Positions 11,737 through 22,765 of a DNA stretch of 64,000 nt are shown in pieces. The DNA is taken from contig MU270027.1 of assembly GCA_021432635.1 (NCBI GenBank), positions 124,001-188,000 of the forward strand, written 5' to 3'. The first letter of the stretch is position 1. Every line of letters begins with the position of its first letter. This DNA is from Thozetella sp. PMI_491 (lineage: Eukaryota > Ascomycota > Sordariomycetes > Chaetosphaeriales > Chaetosphaeriaceae). The notes under the pieces were generated by a model. The model was not told the origin of the DNA, made no database searches, and saw only the letters and a list, made by a program, of their open reading frames with translations. A program made the translations under genes and the position numbers.

Positions 11737-13884
11737 ACGCTTGCGGCACAAGGCTCGCAGCACACGTGTCATTCTAGGGCTGAGGTTTCTTTCGGGCGGC
11801 TAGGCGATAAGGAGTCAGGAGCTATTTTTAGGGCAGCAGGTGTCGGGATGGGAAAACGGAATTTTAATCGGAGTGAATGCTTTACGGGGCTACGTACCTA
11901 GACTAGGTAGACATGATCTCAATTTGAGAATATCTCGCACTCGCTGGTTCCCTCGTCCCCTGCGGGTTGTACTGCTATTGCTCAGTGGAGGCAACGCTTA
12001 TGAGTTTGGCCAGCACCGCATCTTCTTCCCCGGTGTCCAGATCTGCACCGCTAGGCTGGCCTCAGACAGCACAGCTAGGCTGGCCTCAGACAGCACAGCT
12101 GTTGCAGTTAGTCGTTTCTACAGCCTCATATATTGTGAGGCCGAATAGCCTACCAGACCTTTTACCATCCAATGCAGCGAAAAGGCCAACACACTGCTTG
12201 GATCATATATTGAATAGTTGGTAGAGCGACTCTTGAGAACACTTAGGTGTAGTACCTCAGTTATGTCTTTATTTGCGTTGAGCTTAGATTGACATGGAAT
12301 GGATAGAACTGGGGGTATCGTGGCCCGATTTGGACATGTTAAAGATTCTAAGTACTGATATAAATGCTGCTGTCGCGGAGCCGATGAAAGCCAGCAATTA
12401 TTCCCTCAGCGCTACAGAAATAGGCCGACCAGATAATTAGGGCCATTTGTGTGCCCTGGTGGTAACATTTGATGCAAAGTATATGGAATCGATTACCTGT
12501 ACAATGCTAAGTATCAAGTGCAAAAGAAGAAACCAAGTCTTCAAATATGGTGCTCTGAATGATACGATGCACCCGGTCTCAGGAAACAACTACCCTGCTA
12601 GCCTCGCCTTAGTTCTCCGTCTGGAAAGTGTTTAATCAAGGATTGCCGTTTGCAGTTCCTAAAAACGGTCTACCGTTCACCGCATGTAGGCGTACCACAG
12701 TACCCTATCGGGTTGGTAGCTCTCAGGGGTTGCAAAGAGTACTAGGCATCTCAGATAATAAAGGGGCTAAGTAAACATTGATTACTAAGACTAGAAAGTT
12801 TGCCGTCGCGACTTCGCTCATGCAATGTGGTCCCTATGCTCAAATTCCCTGCCTCTTGTTAATGCTCGCCCGACCGGGACCGGAGCTCGCATTGAATTTT
12901 CTACGGCGACATCGCTAGAGCGGAGCGTTCACGAGTCAAGGCACTCGCCCAGCCGGTGTAATAGTCGGTGTGGGTCTCCCCCTGCAATTTGCGGCGGCAA
13001 ATCCTTCTGTTTGCCTCAAGTTGATGGTTACGTCGACGCTTCGCCTTGCAGAGATGTCATCCGATTCTCAGAGAAGCTTAAATGCCTCTTTCTTGTAGAT
13101 CATGTCCGTGGGCAAGGCGAGGCGCTCCGCTCTATTCCCCTCCAGATACGAGCCTGGCCACGGGGAACTTTATAAGAATATAACAACGAAACCAACGGAA
13201 GATAGATGAACAAGAAGTAATGCGACCGAGCTCGGCCTCCGAGGACTGACCTCAGTCTCGAAGACTAACCGAATGTTTAGAGGAATAGGCGGCCGGCCCT
13301 TTCCCTGAAAACCGTGGTTCATCGCAGATTGGTGGTCTTGGCCGCATCATTGGTAAGCACGTCACAACGATCGATCGTCGGTGTGGAGCTTTCTTTTGAT
13401 GAAATATCTTGATTAGATCCTTTTGATAAGGTTAATCCCACCCGACCAAGAGCCAGAGTGGATTTTCCCAGGGGTATGAGGAGTCTAGTTGCTGGCCTGA
13501 TGCTGGTCTTTCTGAACTCAAACTGAAGCTTGCTTCTCTGCTTGGGATGTGACCGCATTGCCTATTGGCAGATCGAACAAAGCATCCACCTTCATCGTTG
13601 CACTGCTCCAAGACCTAGCCTACTTCGAGATGCTACGCCGTTCCACGGGCTTGGCTCATAGCAGGATGGAAATCAACTCGTGACAACGGCAAAGTGACGG
13701 TTTAGGGCAGGTCCTTGCAACTGGTCGCGCCGAAGAATATCCCTGGATACTGTATGAGAGAGGAGGTATAAAAACCGAAAAGAAAGCCCACCTGCCGCCA
13801 GGAAGGAAAGGCAGGTAGAGCCGTGGTTCGCTTCACTCCCAACAGCCGCCGTAGCCCACTCATTCTCGCGTTGCTGTCTTCAAG
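11737..13884. other. No gene recognised; contains a tandem repeat
   Basis: About 2.15 kb between Arp8 and the FMN dehydrogenase. Frames such as 12825-13175 (+) and 13319-13558 (-) have no recognisable family. A TATA-like TTTATAAG at 13169-13176 precedes no convincing frame. The right-hand ~150 bases should be the promoter of the downstream gene. Confidence 0.5.
12050..12097. repeat. 24-bp tandem repeat, two copies
   Basis: GCTAGGCTGGCCTCAGACAG plus CACA occurs twice head to tail (12050-12073 and 12074-12097) with no mismatch, then GCTG starts a third partial copy. It is intergenic, downstream of Arp8. Perfect identity suggests a recent slippage duplication. Confidence 0.9.
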
Positions 13885-15267
13885 ATGCGTTCCATTTATT
13901 CCCTCACGCTCGTTTCCGCAGTTCTCGCGGCGGAGCCATTCCTCAACGAGCCTGACACCGGCCTGGAGACGTACCTGTACAGCACTAACTACACACAAGG
14001 CACGCAGCCCCTCCTGAAGGACGTCCGTGGCGTGCCTGATTTTGATTGGGCTGCCCGTCAGACCTTGGACAACCAGAAGTACTCGTTCTACCGCACAGCC
14101 TCCGGCGGCGAGTGGTCCTACCGCAATAATTTGGACATCTGGCACAAGGTCAAGTTCCGACCGCGTCAACTGAACGACGTCTCCCAGCTCAACAAGACGC
14201 TTCCCGTGACGTTTCTGGGCTACAACTTCAGCGCTCCCATCTTTATCGCCCCTGCTGCGCGCGCGGCTTATGGCGATGAGAGGGCCGAGCTCAACTTTGT
14301 TGACGCTGCAGCTAACGAGAACATCCTCTACGTGGCGGCCTTGTATGCCTCGAAGACGATCGAGGAGATCGGCGCCCAGAAGCATAACGACACTCCTAAC
14401 GGCCCCCAGGTCACCTTCCAGCAAATCTACACAAATGCTAACCTGTCCGTGACGTGGGATGCCATCAGCCGCGCCGAGGCCGCCAATGCTAAGGCTATTG
14501 TCTGGACTATCGACGCTCCTGGCGACTCGGTCCGTCATCGGGCTGCGCGCTACGACACCACGAATGCGTGCGTCAACCCTTTCTATCATGCCTGCCGCTA
14601 GGCTTAAGCTTCGTCTCAGACTTGATCGAAAGGACTAACCGTCTTGATAGCAACTCGGTGACCTCTCCTCTCACCTGGGATCTCTATGACCAGATAAGGA
14701 ACCGGACCTCTCTTCCCGTCATCCCTAAGGGCATTACTACGGTGGAAGATGCGCTTCTCGCCGTCGAGAAGGGCGCACCGGCTATCTACATCTCGAACCA
14801 TGGTGGCCGGCAGCTGGACCACTCTCCTAGCCCGGTCGAGATCGCGTACGAGATCTACCGCAATGCGCCGCAGGTCTTTGAGCAGGTCGATGTCATGGCG
14901 GACTCTGGCGTGCGGTACGGGAGCGATGTGCTCAAGCTCCTTGCGCTCGGCGTCAAGATGGTTGGGATGGGGCGACCGTAAGTTTTCCAGATAGGATGAG
15001 CTGCCGGCATATTTTGTGTTGCTGACGGTGGGACAGGTTCATGTATGCCAACTGCTACGGGTTGGATGGCGTCACAAAGCTCATCCAGATCATGAAGACC
15101 GAAATTGTCCATGACGGCGGGCAGGCTGGCATTACTGACCTTCGAAATGTTTCCCGTAGCGCGGTATGTTTCTCAGATCCCCTCATTGCGGTGGGAAGAC
15201 AGATGCTAATCAGATATAGATTAACGCGAGGGCATTGGATGACACCGTCTTCCTCCAAGGTGCGTAG
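13885..15267 (+). CDS. Secreted-type FMN-dependent alpha-hydroxy-acid dehydrogenase/oxidase
   Basis: Four exons (13885-14567, 14651-14977, 15037-15163, 15220-15267) give 394 aa. The first intron has a GACTAAC branch point, and all joins keep frame. The protein is the TIM-barrel FMN dehydrogenase family of lactate/glycolate oxidases and the flavin domain of cytochrome b2. The substrate-binding and catalytic signature SNHGGRQLD is intact, with H278 as proton acceptor and R281 as carboxylate ligand. MADSGVRYGSDVLKLLALG supplies the FMN-phosphate segment and GRPFMYANCYG the end of the barrel. There is no cytochrome b5 domain. The start is a plausible signal peptide (MRSIYSLTLVSAVLAAEP), and several N-X-T/S sequons follow, unlike the mitochondrial or peroxisomal relatives. 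I infer an enzyme in the secretory pathway or outside the cell that oxidises a 2-hydroxy acid and probably passes electrons to oxygen. Substrate unknown. Confidence 0.88.
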
Positions 15268-16038
15268 ATAGACCCAGAGGGCGAAACCCTGCTGGAAGTC
15301 ATAAAATCGAAGTAGCCAATGTATAATTACAAAAGTGGCACAAACCGAATATCTGAAACCAAGCCAGAGGATCCTGCATGCGCGATTTTACATATGATGC
15401 GTAGGTACCATGCTGGCGTGATACCTTTACATTGGCCGGCTGGACTTTTTCGTCAGTACAGGGCCTTAGAACCTAGCTTTGGAAATTCCTAAATGCACTT
15501 CCGGGGTACACGAAGCAGACTCTCTTTGAGTCGAGGCTTCTTGATTCCTAACCGGCTTGTTGTCGAATTGCCTTGCGGCTACGCTACACCTGCAAGGCAG
15601 CCGAGGCGGTCACCAGTGGCCTATCCATTTAAAGAGGCACCCAATCAACTTCAACAAGAGCAAGCCATGCCGCACTCTCTGTACCACTAGCTTTGAATTT
15701 AGGAATGTACAAAGTAAGCAGACGCCAGGGTGCATCATGTACCGCGTGGCAGCACTCTCATTCGTCAGCACCGGCATGGATAGAAGGCTGCCTCACTCGT
15801 TGATGCAGCCCGACCAAACATTCCTAAATCAAGGCCCACTCCAACTTGTGTACTTCTTTTGCCTCCGAACAGAAACCGCGGCTTATATATATGCTGCACC
15901 TGGCCGCATGCTAGACAAGGTGTCTAATGACTCTCCATCAACATTTCTCCTCCGGTATTCCAGCGCATCAACAATGGCTCACGAGCCGTATTTCACTTAT
16001 TTGGAAGTATTTGAAGAGTAAGTGAGACGACAGTCCTT
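15268..16038. other. Intergenic, possible first exon of the ankyrin gene
   Basis: About 0.77 kb. An ATG at 15974 opens MAHEPYFTYLEVFEE and runs into GTAAGT at 16019, so this may be a short first exon of the downstream ankyrin gene. I could not find an acceptor that joins it unambiguously. Confidence 0.4.
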
Positions 16039-19023
16039 ATGTCCTTATCATTAGCTATACCCCGGACTAACTGCGTTCGGGAAAGTGGTGGCCGATGCCA
16101 AGCATGGTCGACCGGGAAGGGTTTCTTTCACGAACGTGGGCGTATAAGCGGGGGAAACAGCCCATGTTTTGCCGTGCAGAAAGACCGTCGCCATGGAACC
16201 CTTTTCATTAATATTCTCAGCTCGCACCTTTTTGATCTATTGAGGACAGAGATTCCCGAGATTTTGTCCACTATGGATCTTCACTGTATTCTCAACTGCT
16301 ATATCGCCATCAAGCGTCTAGCCAGTCGACAACGCTCTGTGGCCGAGCTGCAGCTTCTGGCCAGCGATTTTTTGGTCAACCGGGCCGTCTTCGAAAGTTT
16401 CGACATAGAGGAAATGATGAATTTATCCCTGCTTTCTCATGAGCATTGGGAGGATTTGCAACAACACACTGTTGCATGTGACCTCGATGACCTGGAAGCA
16501 GCTTTTGGTTCAGAGACCGAGCCAATCGAACCATCTCTATGTCCGCTGTCGCCAAGATACCCACTTCCAGAACACCTTCAACAGCAATTAATTGCCGCCG
16601 TCGAGGCCGGTGACGAAGAAACAGTCGCTCAGCTCCTCCAGCAGGACGATGGGCTGGTGAATAGCGACGTCTTGACAACAGCCGTCAGGTGTGGGCAGCA
16701 CCGTTTATTTCAGGCCTTTCTGGACCATGGAGCCGATTTCGATTCAGGCCGAGATTTCAGATCCATTGTCGATCAATGTTATTTACAAAACCAGAAGGAG
16801 CAACTTCTAAGGTGTAGGGGGGTTCTAAACTTCGATACGGTCGATATAGAACTCCAAATCGCGGCTTACGATGGAAGATATGATCTTGTTCGATACCTCT
16901 GTGAGAATGGTGCCGAAGTAAACACCTCGAATGAGTTCTCAACACCTCTCCAACAGGCAGCANNNNNNNNNNNNNNNNNNNNNNNNNNNNNNNNNNNNNN
17001 NNNNNNNNNNNNNNNNNNNNNNNNNNNNNNNNNNNNNNNNNNNNNNNNNNNNNNNNNNNNNNNNNNNNNNNNNNNNNNNNNNNNNNNNNNNNNNNNNNNN
17101 NNNNNNNNNNNNNNNNNNNNNNNNNNNNNNNNNNNNNNNNNNNNNNNNNNNNNNNNNNNNNNNNNNNNNNNNNNNNNNNNNNNNNNNNNNNNNNNNNNNN
17201 NNNNNNNNNNNNNNNNNNNNNNNNNNNNNNNNNNNNNNNNNNNNNNNNNNNNNNNNNNNNNNNNNNNNNNNNNNNNNNNNNNNNNNNNNNNNNNNNNNNN
17301 NNNNNNNNNNNNNNNNNNNNNNNNNNNNNNNNNNNNNNACCAGGGGCACTTCGATATTGTGCGGTACTTGTGTGAGAATGGTGCCGAAATAAATACCTTA
17401 AACAAGTCCTCAACACCTCTTCAATCTGCAGCATGCCGTGGCCACTTCAATATTGTGCGGTACTTATGTGAGAATGGTGCCGAAGTAAACATCTGTAACA
17501 AGTATTTGTTACCTATAAACTCTGCCCTGTCCCGCGGTAATGTCGATATTTATCGGTACATCCGCAGTCTTTCTAGACCAAGGAAGGCAGATTTTCAAGA
17601 TGGGGTAGACCATTCTACGAATCTTGAAGAACAGACCGCTATCGAACACACCTTGGAAGATGTGATCCGCCCTGGTAACATTGACTGTGTTCGATGGTGG
17701 CTAGATGGTCGACCTAGCTTCACAGGGACAGGTTTTGATATCGACAGGCCTTACATCGAGTCTAATGAGCTCATATATGCGGCATCAGTCGGAGATGAGG
17801 ACATCGTGAGGCTTCTCCTTGATCGTGGGTTTCAAGTCCAAAAGCATGGACACGGCTCACTCTCACTGCACGTTGCGTGTCTTCGCAAACACTCTCGTGT
17901 CGCAATTCTTCTGGCATCTCGAGGCGCAGCAATGGATACAACCGCAAAAGCTTTCCTTTATGAACAATGGCAGTCCTGCTCGGATTGGGTATCGATGCAG
18001 CCAGAGCTACGTCTTCCATTTGACAAAAATCCAGCAGCCCAGTTCAAGGTCAGAAACAACAGTCTCGTGGATTTTCTGGCGGCACAGAAGCCCGATGAAG
18101 GCAGAATATACACAATTCGCTCCCGCCTCCGGCAAACCCTAGCCATAACACACCAGAAACTTCTAGGTCAAAGTCAGCGGCACGATGCTACACCTGCGTT
18201 TGAGCAATTTGGCCGAGAAAACTCCAAATTTTGGGTCGTTTGGACCTCTGGAATGTCGACAATAAGAGCTATCATGAAGAATAACGCCCCTGATAATATT
18301 GCGCATATCGTCGCCTGCCTCCTGGTCGCAGATGCCATGCGATCATGTTCCGGGTTCCACAAATCTGTTGACAGCGATAAAACTGGTGGGCTGGACGAGT
18401 GAGATATTATAGGACCCCCCTATGTCTCAATGGCGAGGCTAATTATTTACAGATTTGTCAGCGATCTCAGAAGATGGGAACAGCTTGTTCTAGACCATGA
18501 CAAGTCCCTGTTCAACGAGATCGTCTCCGCAGTCTGGGGCACACCGAAGAAGCAAATGCAGCCTTCAGATAAATCCTGCTTAGGGAACAATTTGGTATAC
18601 CTCCAGAAGTTGCTGCGTAATATCATCCCCGACACTGGGGTTTCCTACGATTGCTGGGATCTAATGACACCGGAGTCCAATGGCGGCTCTAGACTTGCGT
18701 ACATTCAGAGACGCTACACCAACAGCCACCTGGCCAATGCGAAACCTCCACGCCAATCCCCGGCCAATGGATGTCTGGGAGAACCCCCAGATGCACATGA
18801 AATGCGAAAGGAAGAGCCACCTGACAAACTGGAAAGGTTTAATGCCGGCTTTTGGGATGTCGATCGCGCTCAGTTGCCTGTGCTGAAACCCAAGATTGTA
18901 ATGATCTCAGCTGGTGTAGTATTTGGCATTATATTTGCATTTCTTCTCTGTAGGAACCCTCTCCCCTTTTGCAGAAGAAAACAAGACGCTGATTCACAAC
19001 CAAGACCTGCAATCTCTCGATAG
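16039..19023 (+). CDS. Ankyrin-repeat protein interrupted by an assembly gap
   Basis: An open frame runs from 16039 to a GTGAGA donor at 18399. It joins at 18453 after a 54-nt intron to a second exon that stays open to 19023, or leaves earlier by a further intron. The true start is uncertain: MDLHCILNCYIAI at about 16274 is one good candidate, and an upstream exon at 15974 another. Residues before ~200 look like an alpha-helical N-terminal module, followed by ankyrin repeats of 32-33 residues such as GHFDIVRYLCENGAEIN. The middle of the array is lost in 376 Ns, with frame kept on both sides. Later degenerate repeats (SVGDEDIVRLLLDRG) follow. The second exon carries FVSDLRRWEQLVLDHDK and a hydrophobic stretch near 18890-18950 that may be partly intronic. 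Ankyrin arrays mediate protein binding; no catalytic domain is seen. Confidence 0.75.
16867..17562 (+). repeat. Ankyrin-encoding DNA repeat array (~96 nt units)
   Basis: Units containing TGTGAGAATGGTGCCGAA recur at 16900, 17371 and 17467, and the last two full copies are 96 nt apart. Nucleotide identity between copies is far higher than protein function requires, so the array is recently expanded or homogenised. That probably caused the assembly gap inside it. Confidence 0.85.
16963..17338. other. Assembly gap (376 N)
   Basis: Run of N within the ankyrin array. The distance between matching points on either side is 471 nt, which is divisible by three but is not a multiple of the 96-nt unit. 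The copy number in the gap is therefore unknown, about three to four. Confidence 0.98.
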
Positions 19024-19033
19024 CGTGCCGAAA

Positions 19034-19765
19034 ATGCAAGACCTTATCAGGCACTATGAGGGCAGAACCTGCAACGCCATTTTGACCCGTAACTGCGCAA
19101 TCTTGATGCTATATATGCAGCTCTGCAAGACTCAAGTACCAGCTGCATGCTACCAAGAAGCGGCAATGGCTTCAATTGAGCTGTGCTCTTGCAGCGCTAT
19201 CACAAGCACCCCCGACAATACACCCTGGACCCCGACAGCCCTGTCATGGGGGGTCTTCAATGGTGGGCCTCAGGGTGCCGGGATCTCATCGAGCGTCTCG
19301 ACCGAGTCGTCCCAGAGTCCGAGCGTGGACAGTCCTACTGGAACTCTGAAGACAAGACGGCCTCAATCGCGCTCAGAGCATACGTGCGTCGACTGCGGGA
19401 AGAAGTTCTTGCAGAAATTTAACTTGAACAAGCACCGGAGGCATGACTGTCGGAAGAGAAAGGGCCTAACAATCAAATTTTCCTGTGGGGCCTGCGGCAA
19501 AGAATTCACACGGAAGGAATACATGCGGAGACACCGTGATCAGCGATGTAAAGGGGGTGGTGAGCGACAAGAGGCAGCCGGAAGTGGCCCGGTTCCTGCG
19601 ATGTCGACGGAAACACTGAAGGAAGTTTCAACCGGGATCGCAGAAGCTGAAGTGGATGAACTTGCAGAGCTCGAGAACTTTGGTGGAATTGATTTCCTTA
19701 ATGGCGGAAATTGTGCCTTGTCAACAGCGGGGGAGGATATTGACTTCCTATTCTCGTTTATGTGA
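19034..19765 (+). CDS. Two-finger C2HC zinc-finger protein or 3' part of the ankyrin gene
   Basis: An open frame ends at TGA 19763-19765. Read alone from ATG 19034 it gives 243 aa, but the frame is open further upstream. Two zinc fingers lie at about residues 115-180: CVDCGKKFLQKFNLNKH followed by RRHDC, and CGACGKEFTRKEYMRRH followed by RDQRC. Both are Cys2-His-Cys variants, with Cys in the place of the second His. A Ser/Thr/Pro-rich segment precedes them and an acidic tail ending DIDFLFSFM follows, reminiscent of an activation domain. A join is possible from the ankyrin exon: a donor at 18914 and the CAG at 18974 (61 nt) give a continuous frame through EENKTLIHNQDLQSLDSVPK. Either it is a separate transcription factor or the C-terminus of an ankyrin/zinc-finger fusion; I lean to the fusion. 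Confidence 0.7.
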   Translation: MQDLIRHYEGRTCNAILTRNCAILMLYMQLCKTQVPAACYQEAAMASIELCSCSAITSTPDNTPWTPTALSWGVFNGGPQGAGISSSVSTESSQSPSVDSPTGTLKTRRPQSRSEHTCVDCGKKFLQKFNLNKHRRHDCRKRKGLTIKFSCGACGKEFTRKEYMRRHRDQRCKGGGERQEAAGSGPVPAMSTETLKEVSTGIAEAEVDELAELENFGGIDFLNGGNCALSTAGEDIDFLFSFM

Positions 19766-20894
19766 TTTATCGTTCTCACGCCTAGTCGACTTCGTTGTAT
19801 CGCTCTCTTAGTTTAGGTATACCGTCAATATCAGAGCGCCTTGCAGTCATAGATTCCTCCCTTGTAGGAATAATTACCTGGTGAGCATGCTGAGAGATAA
19901 TAAAAGCTGATCTGTTCTAGCCGCTCGATCCGATACCTCCTTACTTTAATAAAAGCAATGCCCAGCTCTGCGAAGGCAGGTTTAAGCCAACGGAAAGAAC
20001 CGAGAAGCGGCGACCTGAGGGGTCACGCCTTTTCCTTTCTAGGATGCCGAACCGAGCTACTATTCCCGACGGTTATGTCGGTAATCGGCGGGTGTCGGTC
20101 ACATTTGGACTAGTTCGAAGGTTTAAAAACATGCTTCCCAAAACGGAATGCCGAATAGGGGGGTGGTGAAAAGATATTGACTTCAAACTAGCCACAGCGC
20201 GTGCACGGGTAAGTTACCAACCTCCTTTATGACATAATAGATGACTTTACTTTTCGAGAATAAGGTTTAGACCTAGGGGCTCTAGTCACACGAGCCGGGC
20301 TAGCTTTTATTTGGGTGCTAATGGTTTCAGCGAGGAGACGCATCCTTCATTAAGCCGCAGGAGGGCAATTGGACTCGTTGTGGCACATAGAAAAGAACCG
20401 GATAGAAACATGTAGAGACTGCCAACAATGTTTACCGAAGTAGATTGGCTTATGCTTCTGCGATTGATAACCAATTTTCTCAGCTACGGAAAGATGGAGA
20501 ATGGGGCCAATATCAATATTGCAGTTTTGGGTACCAATAATCCTGCTGTTTACTGGCCCAAGCTCAGCGACACAGGAGTGCTCTTTTACCGAATATGCTC
20601 TCATGAGCACGGATAGAGGCCACTTCTTAGTAGAGCCTTTTGATTTTCCTCCCTTTTTTAAAAAAAAAAGAAAAAAAAAACCCCCAAAAAACCAAGCATT
20701 GCGCGTAACTATCGGGTTTTCATAGATGTTTGTTACATAGCTAGTTCTTATATAACTATGCCAGCTACATAGACTACTATATACTTTTATCTTCGGCTAT
20801 GCGATATTGGTAGTAGCCAGTTTAACGAGCTAGTGCCTCTGATGTTCTGCATGTACGACCATAGCCTCTCCATTTCATAGCCAGTCCTCCGCGT
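19766..20894. other. No gene recognised; convergent 3' regions
   Basis: About 1.1 kb between the convergent zinc-finger (+) and MFS (-) genes. A mixed A/C homopolymer block lies at about 20657-20692. No protein family was recognised. Confidence 0.55.
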
Positions 20895-22765
20895 TCAGAT
20901 AGCGTACCGAAATCCGGGCAGATTCTCAATGATGATGTCCCCTCTGGCGGCCGCCCGATTCCTGAGTGTAAAATAGATCACCAGGGAAGTGGTGGCCAGC
21001 AAGATAACCCCGTTGGCACTGTTAATTAATTAGTAGCTTGGACTGGCAGCATTCAGAAGCGAGTGACTTACGTCAAGCAGCAGTAAATGCCAGGCAAGTA
21101 TTGCGGGGCGTCCCTAAGGATTGTCAGTGTGCTCAAGGGTGTATAGGGAGACCTGGGGTCTTACTGAGACCTGAAGACAAGAGACCCTGTGATCCCTCCA
21201 ATGCCTCCGCAGGCAATCAAACTCGCGCTAGAAAAAGCACGCTTCCAGGTGCCTCGAATGTTGTTGGCTTGAAACACCATGATCGAGGGAAGATTAGCGC
21301 TGGGGCCGGCCGTGGCCAAGATGGCACCAAAGTACTGCGCGCCGGGCGTCGGGGCCCAGACTAGGACACACAGTCCCGTGATGGTGATGGCGGCATTGAA
21401 GTACAGCATCGGGAAGCGCAGGCGTATCTTGTCGCTTATGTAGCCCTCGAGAAACATGAGAACCATCGCCGTCAAGTAGGGTGGCGTGCTCAATCCCTGG
21501 GCAGCCGAGTCGGAAAACCCAAGTTTCTGGTGGAGAATGACGGGCAGAAAGAATCCGACAGCATAGTTCTGGATAGTGGTGCAGCTAGCAATATGTGAGC
21601 CTTCCATGTTACCACACCTGCGCCACACAGGCCACATAATTGGAAAGGGAGGAGCATACTAGAAAAGAAGGGCGAAACCCCAGACCTTGAGATCCAGAGC
21701 GGGACGCAAGAACTTTCCAAGAGAAAAGGCCTCAGGCTCGGCATCCTGACGGTCGCGGTTGATGCGGCGGACAATAAAGGCGCCCTCTCGCTCGGTGAGG
21801 AACCCCCATGCCCTGTGAGCCTTCTCGGGGAAGTCGACCATGAAAATGAAGCCAGCAATGCCAATGCAGCAGGTGATGACGCCTTCCATGATGAAGATCC
21901 ATCGCCAGCCACTTATATCGGACAATCCACTCATCTTGGAGAATCCGAGGCCCAACACTCCCGTCATCGCTGATCCCAAGACACCGATGAGGTAGAAGAT
22001 GGAGGTCCGGACGTAGAGGTCATCTTGCGCAGTGTTAGTCTTTTTATTTCAGCCCGAGTCAAAGCCAAAATTATTCTCTTACATCGCGAATACCACGACG
22101 AGATGAGGTAGTATTGAGCAGGCACTGCGCCAGATTCGAAGGCGCCAAGAACCGCTCGCAGAGGAATCAACGATGTCCAGTGGTGGATAAAACCGAAACC
22201 CTGCGTAGAACATTAGCTCGACCGTAGCAACTTGGTAAATTTCCGGTGGTACGTTTTCTTACAATCATTACAATGCCCCATGAGAGCACGATGCCAGACA
22301 GGAATAGGCGCGGGCCGATCTTGCGGACCAAGATTGAGGCTGGGAACTGGAAGGCGACAAAGGGCGCAAAGAAGACCAGGAGGATAATCGACTTTCACGA
22401 TTCTTAGCATATCCGTACATGTTTATCGTCCAATTCGGGACTTACATAGCGATTGGACACGCCGAGCTGCAATTCTGCGGTCATCCTAAAGTCTCGTCAG
22501 CTTGTATGTTCCGAGATGTGCGAGACTCAACGAACCCTGCGACGGCCGCGTTGGACACATTGGCTCTGTCGATGAAAGACACAGCCTGCATCAGACCGAG
22601 GAGAACAAGCAAGCGCCGGTCGACTTTGTGAATGATCTTGCGTTGTTCCGGTAACGTGTACTCCTCGTCGTCGTCGACATCTGGCGGCAGGTAGTCCCGC
22701 TTCTCGAAGTTGTCGTCATCCTGGGCGGCGGCGGCCGAGCTGATCAGCTCGGGGTTGGGAGCCAT
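20895..22765 (-). CDS. MFS anion:cation symporter, Dal5/Soa1 type
   Basis: Eight exons on the complement, spliced by hand, start at ATG 22765 and end at TGA 20897-20895; they give 488 aa with frame kept at all seven introns. The N-terminus is acidic and cytosolic. It is followed by VDRRLLVLLGLMQAVSFIDR, the first membrane helix signature of the allantoate-permease (Dal5) subfamily. Further helices include SIILLVFFAPFVAFQFPASI, GVITCCIGIAGFIFMVDFPE and NYAVGFFLPVILHQKLGFSD, giving 12 expected spans. The subfamily carries organic anions: allantoate, nicotinate, pantothenate, biotin, and sulfonates or sulfate esters in the case of yeast Soa1. It is transcribed divergently from an alkylsulfatase gene, with 727 bp between the start codons. 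I therefore infer that it imports a sulfate ester or sulfonate. The subfamily call is firm; the substrate rests on context. Confidence 0.9.

Noticed and set aside
12825-13175. Plus-strand frame with several Cys that might suggest a Zn2Cys6 cluster
   Set aside because: The cysteine spacing does not fit the CX2CX6C pattern and no splice structure supports it.
13702-14589. Long minus-strand frame opposite the FMN dehydrogenase
   Set aside because: It is the antisense shadow of a well-supported exon with an intact catalytic family on the plus strand.
20845-20880. TACGACCATAG resembling the start of fungal 5S rRNA
   Set aside because: Only about a dozen bases agree; the internal control region and 3' part of 5S rRNA are missing.
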